DNA from: Bacteroidota bacterium
GTDB lineage: Bacteria; Bacteroidota; Rhodothermia; Rhodothermales; Rubricoccaceae
Assembly: GCA_039821555.1 (NCBI GenBank)
Contig: JBCBNX010000002.1
Coordinates: 343,444-407,443 of the forward strand
DNA: 64,000 nucleotides
Direction of reading: 5' to 3'
The notes under the pieces were generated by a model that had not been told where the DNA came from, did no database searches, and saw only the letters and a program-made list of their open reading frames with translations. Shown piece by piece: positions 36,768 through 44,450 of the stretch. Each line of letters starts with the position of its first letter. Position 1 is the first letter of the stretch. Both the position numbers and the translations under genes were made by a program.

Positions 36768-36807
36768 TAGTCTGGCCTCCGAGTTCCCACTCCAACCTCG
36801 TGTGACC

Positions 36808-36954
36808 ATGCGCTACCTCCTCCTTCTTGCACTCCTCGTTCCCTTCGTCGGCTGCGACTCCTCCGACGACACCCGCCTCTGCAGCGAACTGTCATCGGCT
36901 GAGCTCGCACGCTGCCTGGAAGCGGGCGACTGCGATTGCGAAGGCGACTTCTAG
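36808..36954 (+). CDS. Very short lipoprotein (48 residues)
   Basis: The product starts MRYLLLLALLVPFVGCDSSD, a lipoprotein signal with C16, and continues for only about 30 acidic residues with four cysteines (LCSEL, RCLEAGDCDCEGDF). The leader DNA (36787-36861) closely matches 36240-36316 in front of and within the preceding lipoprotein gene. It may be a genuine mini-lipoprotein or a leader duplicated onto an unrelated tail. The reading frame is short, so coding status is moderate. Confidence 0.5.
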   Translation: MRYLLLLALLVPFVGCDSSDDTRLCSELSSAELARCLEAGDCDCEGDF

Positions 36955-36992
36955 GCACCTCGTCTCTCACTCATCCTTTGCCAGGTCGTGCC

Positions 36993-37232
36993 ATGCGGTT
37001 CAGCTTCTTCCTCATTAGCCTCGCCTCGGTCTTGCTCGTCGGCTGCACGCCCTCACCCGAAGACGCCGCCGATGAGGTATGCGCGGCCATGCAGAGCGGC
37101 GACCAAGCGCTCGGCCAGCGCCTCATCGCCCGCTATGCCGAGAAGTACGACGCCGAAGACAAGGTCGTCTTCATGCAAGCCACGGTTCGCTGCACGGTCG
37201 GCGGCGCGCTCGACACGATGCTCGGCCAGTGA
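36993..37232 (+). CDS. Short lipoprotein
   Basis: The 79-residue product starts MRFSFFLISLASVLLVGC (lipobox C18). It is followed by a small helical domain (SPEDAADEVCAAMQSGDQALGQRLIARYAEKY...) with cysteines in DEVCAAM and VRCTVGG that could bond. It is the third of a row of plus-strand lipoprotein genes with short gaps (about 40 bases each side). No family is recognised. Confidence 0.6.
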   Translation: MRFSFFLISLASVLLVGCTPSPEDAADEVCAAMQSGDQALGQRLIARYAEKYDAEDKVVFMQATVRCTVGGALDTMLGQ

Positions 37233-37275
37233 GCGCCGACTGACACCCACCCTACGCCCCTCGCCTGCTCTAGCC

Positions 37276-37962
37276 ATGCGCTTACGTATCCCCCTTGCCC
37301 TCCTTTCCATGGTCGCCCTGCTGCTCTCGGGCTGTGGCGACCCGCGCGAGCCGTCCAAGGCCAACTTCAAGAACGCGCTCGAAGCGTCGTGGTCCGAAGG
37401 CATCTTCGACCTCGACCTCGACTGCCACGGCGAGACGTGGACGGCAGCGAAGCAGACGGACTCTCACTACGGTAGGTCCTTCCGTTTCTGTGAGGCGCTC
37501 ACCCGGGAGGGCTATTACGCTCGGCGTGACACCATGGTAGACGATCCTGGCACGGGCCGCTACGAGGACCGAAACTGGGTCTACGATCAGGTCGCGGCTG
37601 CCTACTACGTGCGCACGGACAAGACGGGCCAGAGTTGGCGTGAGGGCCGCAAACTCATCGTCGGAACGCCCGCGATCGTTGAGGTTGTCAACTACTCAGA
37701 ACCGCAGAACGTCTTCGGCTACACCGTCGCGGAAGTCACCTACACCTACCGGGTAGACGACGTCCCACGTTGGGTCACGTCCGAGGTGCTAGCCGGGACG
37801 ACGGCCTGCGTGCGCGATGTGCCCAACCGCCCCAACGACTATGACTGCGGCGAGGACTTTCTCAACGCGCGCAAGAACCCAATCCAGCGCACCGTCAACA
37901 TGGTGCTTACAGGCGAGGGGTGGATGACAGAGCAGGCCTACGAGCGGCTGACTGATGCCTAG
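37276..37962 (+). CDS. Lipoprotein, function unknown
   Basis: The 228-residue product has the lipoprotein signal MRLRIPLALLSMVALLLSGC (C20). The mature region contains DLDCHGETWTAAKQ, RFCEALTREGYYARRDTM, and a beta segment VFGYTVAEVTYTYRVDDVPRW, with several cysteines. The motif KANFKNALEASW near the N-terminus is seen in some uncharacterised proteobacterial exported proteins, but no function can be assigned. It follows the 79-residue lipoprotein gene by 43 bases. The 203-base gap that follows holds a perfect CTCCGCT/AGCGGAG hairpin (about 37980-37998) without a T-run. Confidence 0.65.
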   Translation: MRLRIPLALLSMVALLLSGCGDPREPSKANFKNALEASWSEGIFDLDLDCHGETWTAAKQTDSHYGRSFRFCEALTREGYYARRDTMVDDPGTGRYEDRNWVYDQVAAAYYVRTDKTGQSWREGRKLIVGTPAIVEVVNYSEPQNVFGYTVAEVTYTYRVDDVPRWVTSEVLAGTTACVRDVPNRPNDYDCGEDFLNARKNPIQRTVNMVLTGEGWMTEQAYERLTDA

Positions 37963-38165
37963 GCTCGCGTTCCCGAGAGCTCCGCTGGTGAGCGGAGGCG
38001 GAGGCATGGGGCTGCACCTACGTCTAATGCGGCGGACTCACCGAGTTGGTTTCCCGCGCTGCACTCCACGAAGTCGGCAAGGTCTTGAGGTAGCTCTCCG
38101 TGTCCCGCCTTTGGGCCGTCGCGGCCTTCTTCATGCGCCCTCGCTCACTGTTTGTCCACGAAGTC

Positions 38166-38633
38166 ATGCGTTTGTCCCCGCTTCTCATCGCTGTTGCCGC
38201 TCTCGCGTTCTGGGCGGGCTGTGACCTCCTCCGCAACGACGTCACCTGCGCCGATATCTGCGGACGGGTCTATGACTACAGGCCTTGCGAAGGAGCGGGT
38301 GCTGTCCTTCGGCAATGCCCCCTTGCGTTTGAGATCACGTCCGAGGCTGTGCGCTGCAACGGCGGTACGGTGTCGTGTATCCGCTTTCGCTTCACCACCG
38401 GCGAAGCGATTCTGCTCGACCGCGTGGTTGTTCGCACGCCCGGCGGCGGCAGCGCGACGTTGTCTACCGGAGGCACGCGCTATGACCCCGGCGAAGACTA
38501 TCCGCTCCAGGCCGATGGCACGGCGTACCCGTTTGAGGAAGGCCGCTGGTTCTTCACGTTCCTAGGCGAGCCAGTCCCCGAATACGTCGAGCCGCGCTTC
38601 GAGATCGAGGCGAGTGTATTCGTGAGGAACTAG
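38166..38633 (+). CDS. Lipoprotein, function unknown
   Basis: The 155-residue product starts MRLSPLLIAVAALAFWAGC (lipobox C19). Its mature part is cysteine-rich in the first half (DVTCADICGRVYDYRPCEG, RQCPLAFE, RCNGGTVSC), then beta-rich (TTGEAILLDRVVVRTPGGG, EEGRWFFTFLGEPVPEYVEP). The last of five neighbouring small lipoprotein genes on this strand; it may bind a small ligand or protein through a disulfide-stabilised head, but nothing specific is recognised. ATG 38166 opens the signal peptide. Confidence 0.62.
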   Translation: MRLSPLLIAVAALAFWAGCDLLRNDVTCADICGRVYDYRPCEGAGAVLRQCPLAFEITSEAVRCNGGTVSCIRFRFTTGEAILLDRVVVRTPGGGSATLSTGGTRYDPGEDYPLQADGTAYPFEEGRWFFTFLGEPVPEYVEPRFEIEASVFVRN

Positions 38634-38714
38634 CCGGCCTAGGCTCGGTGGCAGACGGCTGCGCTGCTCCTGGCGAGGCTAGCCTGCACCCGTACGACCG
38701 TCCATCTGAAAGAA

Positions 38715-38728
38715 AGTGACCGGTCACT
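38715..38728. promoter_or_regulatory. Perfect 14-bp palindrome, operator-like
   Basis: AGTGACCGGTCACT is a perfect palindrome of the kind bound by TetR-family dimers. It lies in the 168-base gap between the last lipoprotein gene and the tRNA-Val gene; no regulator gene is adjacent and no plus-strand gene starts within 450 bases, so its role is unclear. Confidence 0.35.
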
Positions 38729-38767
38729 CTCCTGTAGCGTATTCAGACAAGGGAGGTGATGCACCTA

Positions 38768-38792
38768 CCAAAAAGCCTCGGTACGGCGAGGC
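38768..38792 (-). terminator. Terminator after tRNA-Val
   Basis: Read on the minus strand, GCCTCG, a six-base loop, and CGAGGC are followed by five T residues (bases 38774-38770), nine bases past the end of tRNA-Val. It should end the tRNA-Gly/tRNA-Val transcript. Confidence 0.75.
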
Positions 38793-38801
38793 GCGTCCAT
38801 G

Positions 38802-38875
38802 TGGGCAGTGAGGGATTCGAACCCCCGACCCCCTCGGTGTAAACGAGGTGCTCTAACCAGCTGAGCTAACCGCCC
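38802..38875 (-). tRNA. tRNA-Val (anticodon TAC)
   Basis: A complete 74-nt cloverleaf: acceptor GGGCGGT/ACTGCCC with one G-T pair, D arm AGCTCAGCTGGTTAGAGC, anticodon arm with loop TTTACAC (anticodon TAC), variable loop and T arm GGGGGTTCGAATCCC. The discriminator base is A; CCA is not encoded. A Rho-independent terminator follows and tRNA-Gly lies 91 bases upstream on the same strand. Confidence 0.95.
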
Positions 38876-38966
38876 TGGACGATTTGCGATTTTAGATGGA
38901 TGATTTCCGATTGGTCGGCACGGCCTCCAAATCAAAAACCGAACATCCACAACCGCAAATCCGATG

Positions 38967-39039
38967 AGCGGGAAACGGGACTCGAACCCGCGACCCTCAG
39001 CTTGGGAAGCTGATGCTCTACCAACTGAGCTATTCCCGC
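38967..39039 (-). tRNA. tRNA-Gly (anticodon CCC)
   Basis: A complete 73-nt cloverleaf: acceptor GCGGGAA/TTCCCGC, D arm AGCTCAGTTGGTAGAGC, anticodon arm TCAGC-TTCCCAA-GCTGA (anticodon CCC), T arm GCGGGTTCGAGTCCCG, discriminator T as usual for bacterial Gly. CCA is not encoded. It reads GGG codons, an isoacceptor common in GC-rich genomes. Confidence 0.95.
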
Positions 39040-39232
39040 GTGTATCCGCTTTCGACGCGCTGCATGGCGCAACGCGGACGCTTATACTACGATGCTTCAC
39101 AACCCCTGTCAAGGACGCTGGTAGCACGCGGCGTATCTTCATAGGCTCCGCAAAGCGCACCGGCAGCCCTCTTTGGCCCCTCGACGCTTCGGACCTGAAC
39201 CTCGCCTTTCTGGCCCCCAGACCTCGACTGTC

Positions 39233-39388
39233 ATGAAACGTACCTATCAGCCTAGCCGCCGCAAGCGCGCCAACAAGCATGGCTTCCGCAAGCGCATGGC
39301 TTCCAAGAACGGCCGCAAGGTGCTCGCTGCCCGCCGCAAGAAGGGCCGCAAGAACCTCACGGTGAGCGACACCCGCTCGACCAAGTAG
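39233..39388 (+). CDS. rpmH: Ribosomal protein bL34
   Basis: The 51-residue basic product starts [20 protein letters not shown], the invariant N-terminus of bL34, a 50S subunit protein. The usual family length is 44-52 residues, so this is complete. It is followed by rnpA after 16 bases, the near-universal bacterial order rpmH-rnpA-yidC-mnmE. The C-terminal extension ([11 protein letters not shown]) is slightly longer than in E. coli, as is typical of Bacteroidota. Confidence 0.97.
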   Translation: MKRTYQPSRRKRANKHGFRKRMASKNGRKVLAARRKKGRKNLTVSDTRSTK

Positions 39389-39404
39389 CGCATCTGATCC
39401 GATC

Positions 39405-39902
39405 GTGTCCGACTCAGTCGGGATGGCGCAGGCCACGATGGCGGACAACGCTACAGACCGAGCACACCCGCGCCACCGGTGGCCGCGTGCCTTCCGGCTG
39501 AAGCGCCGCCGCCTCATCCGCCCGCTCTTCGACCGCAGCCGCACCGACGTGCGCCGCGTCACAGCGGGTTCCATCGCGGTGCTCTACCGCCTGTCCACGG
39601 AGCACGAAGTCGGCCGCCGCGTGCCCATCCAAGTCGGCTTCGCGCCAGGGCGCCGGGCGCGCACCAACGCGGGACGCACCCGCCTCCGCCGCCTCCTACG
39701 CGAGACGTTTCGGGTCCACCAGCATCCGTTGGTGGACCTTTTTTCCGGCCGCCCCGAGACGTTCACCGCCATGGTGCTCTTTCGCGGCCAGGAAGCCACC
39801 GCCTCGCAGCAGATCCAGCGCGATCTGCCTCGCGCCCTCAACCGTGTCGTGAGCGCACTTCGCTCGGAGGAACCCCCGCCCCCACCCGAGGCGGCTGAAT
39901 AA
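39405..39902 (+). CDS. rnpA: Ribonuclease P protein component
   Basis: The product (165 residues from GTG 39405, or shorter from ATG 39423 or 39438) has the RnpA fold: FRLKRRRLIRPLFDRS at the start, a central VGFAPGRRARTNAGRTRLRRLLRETFR helix, and a C-terminal strand-helix. It binds the M1-type RNA and helps process the 5' end of tRNAs. The conserved RNR box reads RTR here (GRTRLRRLLRE). No yidD gene, which often sits between rnpA and yidC, is present; the 95-base gap to yidC is too small. The exact start is not settled. Confidence 0.92.
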   Translation: MSDSVGMAQATMADNATDRAHPRHRWPRAFRLKRRRLIRPLFDRSRTDVRRVTAGSIAVLYRLSTEHEVGRRVPIQVGFAPGRRARTNAGRTRLRRLLRETFRVHQHPLVDLFSGRPETFTAMVLFRGQEATASQQIQRDLPRALNRVVSALRSEEPPPPPEAAE

Positions 39903-39997
39903 TTCACGGCACGCAATTCACGTCCGGGGCGAAACTGCCGCCCCACGCTCCCGTTGCCCGCCCGGCGCTCTCCCCACCCGCTCGTACCCCTTTCCTC

Positions 39998-41914
39998 GTG
40001 GACCAGCAGCAGCAGCAAGGCCTCGACCGCAACACCCTCGTCGGGATCGTCTTGATCTCCGTCATCATGGGGGTGTGGATGATCTTCTTCGCCCCCCAGC
40101 CTCCGACCCCGGAGCAGCGGCAGGCCATCGCCGACTCGCTCGCGGCACTCCAGCCCGACTCCCTCGACGACGCGCAGCCGGTCTTCGTCGACCCGGCGAT
40201 CGAAGGGGCGCTCGCAGCCCCGACCGACTCCGCCTTTGCGGCGGCCACCCAGGGCACCGCCGAGACGGTCGTCGTCGAAACCGAGACCTACATCGCTACG
40301 ATCTCGACGAAGGGCGGGACGCTCATCGGGTTCGAGCTCAAGGAGTACGACAAGGCCGGAGCTGAGGGTATCCCGGTCGACCTCGTCTCGAACACGGACG
40401 ACGGGGCCCTCGGGGTCGTATTTGCGCCGCCCTCAGGGCGCATCGTGGACTCGCGCTCGCTCTTCTTCCAGACGACGGCCTACACGCAGGACACGATCCG
40501 CGTCACCGATGGCGCGCAGCAGATCGCTTTCGACGCGCCCATCGGCGACGGGGCGCTGCGGCTGGCCTACACCTTCGAGCCGGAGGGCCACGGCGTCGGC
40601 TTCAGCGTGGAGGAGGTGAACACCAACCTGCTCACGCGCGCAGGCGGCTACGAACTCGTGTGGGACGGCGGCCTCCCCTTCGACGAACTCGACGCCAACG
40701 ACGAGTCCATCAACGCCGGGGCCTACGTCCGCGCAGGCGGCGAGGTCGAGCAGATCAAGCTCTCGAAGGAGCCCGAGCTCAACGAACTCATCACGGGCAC
40801 CATCGAGTGGACGGCGGTCAAGAACAAGTACTTCGTCGCGGCCATCCTCCCCGGCGACGGGCTCGCCACGGAGGGGGCGGAGCTCGACGGCCAGCGCGTC
40901 GGTGAGCCGGGCGATGTGGCGTTCGAGGACTACTACGCAACGCGCCTCCTCATCCCGCGCGCGGCCACGGGCACGCCGAACCCGTACACGCTCTACCTCG
41001 GGCCGGTCGACCTGAGCATGCTCAACGACTACGACGCGAGCCTCTACGAGGTCGTCGACTACGGATTCGGCGCGTTCATGACGCGGCCGCTCGCGAAGTA
41101 CGTCGTCGCGCCGGTCTTCCGCCTCTTCGGGACGTTCATCCCGAACTATGGCATCGTCATCATCCTCTTCGCCATCCTGGTCAAGATCCTGCTCTACCCG
41201 CTGACCAAGTCGGCTTACCGGAGCACGGCGAAGATGCGCGACCTCCAGCCGGAAATGACGGCGCTCAAGGAGAAGTACCCGGACGATCCGCAGAAGCAGC
41301 AGGAGCAGATGATGCGGCTCTACCGGGACCGGGGCGTGAACCCGCTCGGTGGCTGTCTGCCGCTGCTCTTGCAGTACCCGATCATCATTGCGCTGTGGCG
41401 CTTCTTCCAGAACTCGATCCTGATCCGCCAGGAGTCGTTCCTCTGGGCCAACGACCTCTCCGCGCCGGACCCGGTGCTGCGCTTGCCCTTCGAGATCCCG
41501 TTCTACGGCGACTTCGTGGCGGGCTTCTGCGCCATCATGGGCGTGGCGATGGTGATCCAGATGCGCATCGCCGCCCCGCCGACCACGAGCGGCGCGCAGG
41601 CGAAGATCTTCCAGATCGTCGTGCCGCTGATGATCTTCGTGTTCTTCAACCGCTTCGCATCGGGCCTGAGCCTGTACTACCTGATGTATAACGTCCTCAC
41701 GGCGGCACAGCAGAAGTGGATCAACCACCAGATCGAACTCGAGAAGACCGACCCGAAACGCATCGCGGCGGCGCAGGCCAAGGCGCAGGCGAAGAAGAAG
41801 AACGCCAAGCCGGGCTTCTTCGCCCGCCTGCAGCAGCGCGCCGAGGCCAACATGAAGGAAGCCCAGAAGCAGCAGCGCGGCAACGCCAAGCGACGCCCGG
41901 CAAAGCGGCGGTAG
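39998..41914 (+). CDS. yidC: Membrane protein insertase YidC
   Basis: The 638-residue product has an N-terminal membrane helix (about 13-31), a large periplasmic beta-sandwich domain (about 60-350) and the five-helix insertase core (about 365-585): NYGIVIILFAILVKILLYPLT, AYRSTAKMRDLQPEMTALKEKYPDDPQKQQEQMMRLYRDRGVNPLGGCLPLLLQYPIIIALW, and ASGLSLYYLMYNVLTAAQQ. The C-terminal tail is strongly basic (AKAQAKKKNAK..., NAKRRPAKRR), suited to ribosome binding. It inserts and folds inner-membrane proteins with or without SecYEG. The start is GTG 39998, 95 bases after rnpA. Confidence 0.97.
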   Translation: MDQQQQQGLDRNTLVGIVLISVIMGVWMIFFAPQPPTPEQRQAIADSLAALQPDSLDDAQPVFVDPAIEGALAAPTDSAFAAATQGTAETVVVETETYIATISTKGGTLIGFELKEYDKAGAEGIPVDLVSNTDDGALGVVFAPPSGRIVDSRSLFFQTTAYTQDTIRVTDGAQQIAFDAPIGDGALRLAYTFEPEGHGVGFSVEEVNTNLLTRAGGYELVWDGGLPFDELDANDESINAGAYVRAGGEVEQIKLSKEPELNELITGTIEWTAVKNKYFVAAILPGDGLATEGAELDGQRVGEPGDVAFEDYYATRLLIPRAATGTPNPYTLYLGPVDLSMLNDYDASLYEVVDYGFGAFMTRPLAKYVVAPVFRLFGTFIPNYGIVIILFAILVKILLYPLTKSAYRSTAKMRDLQPEMTALKEKYPDDPQKQQEQMMRLYRDRGVNPLGGCLPLLLQYPIIIALWRFFQNSILIRQESFLWANDLSAPDPVLRLPFEIPFYGDFVAGFCAIMGVAMVIQMRIAAPPTTSGAQAKIFQIVVPLMIFVFFNRFASGLSLYYLMYNVLTAAQQKWINHQIELEKTDPKRIAAAQAKAQAKKKNAKPGFFARLQQRAEANMKEAQKQQRGNAKRRPAKRR

Positions 41915-41932
41915 AGCACGATCTCCCAGCTT

Positions 41933-42076
41933 GTCATCCTGAGTGCAGCCTGCAGGACGGAGTCGAAGAGCCCGCCCTCGCGAATGCGGGAGATCTGCGG
42001 GCCAGCGTTCAAGCTCCAAACGAAGCGTCGAGACAAACAGAGATCCTTCGACTCGCTATCGCTCGCTCAGGATGAC
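41933..42076. repeat. 144-bp inverted-end repeat (TCATCCTGAG family) before mnmE
   Basis: The segment starts GTCATCCTGAG and ends CTCAGGATGAC, an 11-bp perfect terminal inverted repeat, and contains internal GGACGGAGTCGAAG and AGATCCTTCGACTCG arms that pair with each other. It fills the gap between yidC and mnmE and ends seven bases before the mnmE start codon. A similarly bounded copy lies at 54904-55039. Confidence 0.75.
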
Positions 42077-42082
42077 AGATTG

Positions 42083-43567
42083 ATGCAGGCTGTTCGCACC
42101 GACACCATCGCAGCGATCGCCACGGCGCGCGGGCAGGCGGCGCTCGCCATCGTGCGCATGTCAGGGCCGGAAGCCGTGCGAATCGTAGACGCGCGGTTCT
42201 CGAAGCGGCTCGGCAACGCCGACAGCCACACGGTGCACGTCGGCTACATCCTCGACGCCGAGGGCGCTGACAACGAGGCCCGGCGGCTCGACCAGGTCGT
42301 GGTGACGCTCTTCCGCGCGCCGCGCTCCGCTACGGGCGAGGATGTGGTCGAGGTGACGTGCCACGGGGGTGACGTGGCCCCGGCGCTCGTGCTGCGCAGC
42401 CTCCTCGACGCGGGCGCGCGGCTGGCCGAGCCCGGCGAGTTCACCCAGCGCGCCTTCCTCAACGGCAAGCTCGACCTCGCGCAGGCTGAGGCGGTCGCGG
42501 ACCTCATCCATGCGCAGTCGCACCTGGCGCACCGCGTTTCGCTGCACCAACTCCAGGGCCGCACGTCGGTCGCGCTGCAGCAGATCCGGCAGGAGCTGAT
42601 CCAGACCAAAGCGCTGATCGAGTTAGAGCTCGACTTCGTGGAGGAGGATGTCGAGTTCGCCGACCGGGACGAACTTCGGCGGCTGCTCAGCGAGGCGGCC
42701 CGGCTGCTCAGCGACCTCCTCGACACGGCGCGGCTCGGCGCCTATGTCCGCGACGGCGTGCGCGTGGTGATCGGCGGTCGCCCGAACGCCGGGAAGTCGA
42801 CGCTGCTCAACGCGCTCGTCGAGCGCGACCGCGCCATCGTGAGTCCGGTCGCGGGGACGACGCGCGACGAGATCGAGGCCGAGCGCGAGATCGGCGGGCT
42901 GCGCTTCCGCTTCGTGGACACGGCCGGCCTCCGCGAGACGGCCGACCTCATCGAGGCCGAGGGCGTCCGCCGCACCCACCGCAGCATCGACGCCGCCGAC
43001 GTGCTCGTCTACGTCTACGACGCGACGACGGGGCTGGACGACGAGGAGATGGCGTTTCTCGACACGCTGGCTGCTGAGCGCCCCCGCCTCCCCGTGCTGC
43101 GCGTAGCGAACAAGGCGGACCTGCTCGCACCCCCTGTTTCCGGCGACAGTCGCTCCGCTCCTGCGTCACCGGAAACTGTCCCCCTCGAAACCGAGGGGGA
43201 CAAATTGAGCGAAGCGAGATCAGGGGGTGAAAGCGGGGCCGCCCCGCTCCTCCTCTCGGCCGAGCACGCGACCGCAGACCCGTCCCGTCTCGGCTCCCTG
43301 CGCGCCGCGCTCCTCGCCGCGGTCGCCGACGATCTCAGCGAGGCCGATAGCTCGCCCGTCGTCGTGAACGAGCGGCACCGGCAGCACCTCGCGGCGGCGC
43401 TCCAGGCCGTGCAGGCGGCGCAGCGCGCGCTCGACCTCGGCATCTCCGGCGACACGCTCTCGCTCGACCTCCGCGAGGCCCTCCACGAACTCGGCGCCAT
43501 CACCGGCGAAATCACGAGCGACGACGTGCTCGGGGCGATCTTCTCGCAGTTCTGCATCGGGAAGTAG
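42083..43567 (+). CDS. mnmE: tRNA modification GTPase MnmE with in-frame repeat insertion
   Basis: The 494-residue product has the N-terminal tetrahydrofolate-binding domain (TIAAIATARGQAALAIVRMSGP), the helical domain and an inserted G domain: G1 GRPNAGKST (232-240), G2/G3 AGTTRDEI and DTAGLRETADLIEAEG, G4 NKAD (343-346) and G5 SA (392-393). The C-terminus is FSQFCIGK, carrying the invariant Cys. With MnmG it modifies the wobble uridine of certain tRNAs. Residues 349-383, between G4 and G5, are encoded by a complete 102-bp copy of the palindromic element (43128-43229), kept in frame. ATG 42083 is preferred over an in-frame start at 41984, which lies in the repeat. Confidence 0.95.
   Translation: MQAVRTDTIAAIATARGQAALAIVRMSGPEAVRIVDARFSKRLGNADSHTVHVGYILDAEGADNEARRLDQVVVTLFRAPRSATGEDVVEVTCHGGDVAPALVLRSLLDAGARLAEPGEFTQRAFLNGKLDLAQAEAVADLIHAQSHLAHRVSLHQLQGRTSVALQQIRQELIQTKALIELELDFVEEDVEFADRDELRRLLSEAARLLSDLLDTARLGAYVRDGVRVVIGGRPNAGKSTLLNALVERDRAIVSPVAGTTRDEIEAEREIGGLRFRFVDTAGLRETADLIEAEGVRRTHRSIDAADVLVYVYDATTGLDDEEMAFLDTLAAERPRLPVLRVANKADLLAPPVSGDSRSAPASPETVPLETEGDKLSEARSGGESGAAPLLLSAEHATADPSRLGSLRAALLAAVADDLSEADSSPVVVNERHRQHLAAALQAVQAAQRALDLGISGDTLSLDLREALHELGAITGEITSDDVLGAIFSQFCIGK
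43128..43229. repeat. MITE-like palindromic element, copy 3, inside mnmE
   Basis: Ends CACCCCCTG (43128-43136) and CAGGGGGTG (43221-43229) are perfect inverted repeats. The core 43177-43202 is TGTCCCCCTCG, AAAC, CGAGGGGGACA. Total length 102 bp, exactly 34 codons, with no stop in the mnmE frame (translated part includes ETVPLETEGDKLSEARSGG). The right arm is nearly the reverse complement of copy 2. Confidence 0.85.
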
Positions 43568-43775
43568 TAAACAGGGGGAAGTAGTACGCCGTGCCGAAGA
43601 GCGCGGCGGTGCTCCAGGGCCGTAGGCAGATTGTGTCGCTCCCGCTTCTCAGTCTGGCGTGGCCTCGACGGCCCGAGACGGTCGCCTCGCACGGCTCCCT
43701 TTCGGCTTGTCACACTGCCGCGCAGGTCCGCGTACCTTCGGCTCCGTGCGTGCGCTTTCGCTGAGCCTGCCTGCC

Positions 43776-44396
43776 ATGTCCTCTGACGACCTCACCGCGC
43801 TGCTGGCCGACTTCCGAGCGGGCGACCGATCCGCCGTGGACGCTGTGCTACCCCTCGTCTACAATGAACTGGAGACGATGGCCCGGCAGCGCCTCCGGCG
43901 CGAGCGCGACGGTCATACACTCGACACGGCCGCCCTCGTCCACGAGGCCTACCTCAAACTCGTCGACCAGACGCGGGCCGACTGGCAGAGCCGCTCGCAC
44001 TTCCTCGGCGTCGCCTCCGTCGCGATGCGGCGGATCCTCGTCAACTACGCCCGCGACCGCCGGGCTGCCAAGCGTGGCGGCGACGAGGTGGCCGGAACGC
44101 TGCACGATGACGCGGTCGGACGGGTCGCCCGCTCGGAGGACCTGCTGGCGCTCGACGAAGCCCTCGACCGGCTCGCGGCGCTGGACGAGCGCTCGGCGCG
44201 GGTCGTCGAGATGTGGTTCTTTGGCGGACTAGAGCAGCGCGAGATCGCGGGCGTGCTCGGCGTCTCCGAGAAGACGGTCCGCCGCGACTGGCAGGCTGCG
44301 AAAGCCTGGCTCAGTCACGCCCTCCGCGCCGATGCGTCGAACGATGCCAATACTTCAAGCGATACCAATGCGTCGAACGATTCGGGGGGCGGGTGA
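43776..44396 (+). CDS. ECF-like RNA polymerase sigma factor
   Basis: The 206-residue product has sigma region 2 (VYNELETMARQRLRRERDGHTLDTAALVHEAYLKLVDQ, MRRILVNYARDRRAAKRGG) and region 4 (LDERSARVVEMWFFGGLEQREIAGVLGVSEKTVRRDWQAAKAWLSHAL). It belongs to the same ECF group as the gene at 30093 but is not a close copy. A short Asn/Asp/Ser-rich tail (NDANTSSDTNASNDSGGG) follows region 4. The kinase gene begins 54 bases downstream, so the two form a sigma-kinase module in the reverse gene order of the first module. Confidence 0.92.
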   Translation: MSSDDLTALLADFRAGDRSAVDAVLPLVYNELETMARQRLRRERDGHTLDTAALVHEAYLKLVDQTRADWQSRSHFLGVASVAMRRILVNYARDRRAAKRGGDEVAGTLHDDAVGRVARSEDLLALDEALDRLAALDERSARVVEMWFFGGLEQREIAGVLGVSEKTVRRDWQAAKAWLSHALRADASNDANTSSDTNASNDSGGG

Positions 44397-44450
44397 CCGC
44401 TCGCGTCCCAAGATGGTGCGTTCTGGTTAGACTCCACACCTTGCTTTCCC

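Noticed and set aside
38634..39232. Origin of replication near rpmH
   Set aside because: No cluster of DnaA boxes, AT-rich unwinding region or dnaA gene is seen; the gap holds two tRNA genes.
38964..39236. Plus-strand open frame with RDSNPRPSAWEADALPTELF
   Set aside because: This is the well-known false protein produced by translating the antisense of a tRNA gene; the bases belong to tRNA-Gly (anticodon CCC).
38765..39574. Long minus-strand open frame with SSVGRASASQAEGRGFESR and LAQLVRAPRLHRGGRGFESL segments
   Set aside because: These are translations of the two tRNA genes themselves, and the rest is antisense to rpmH and rnpA.
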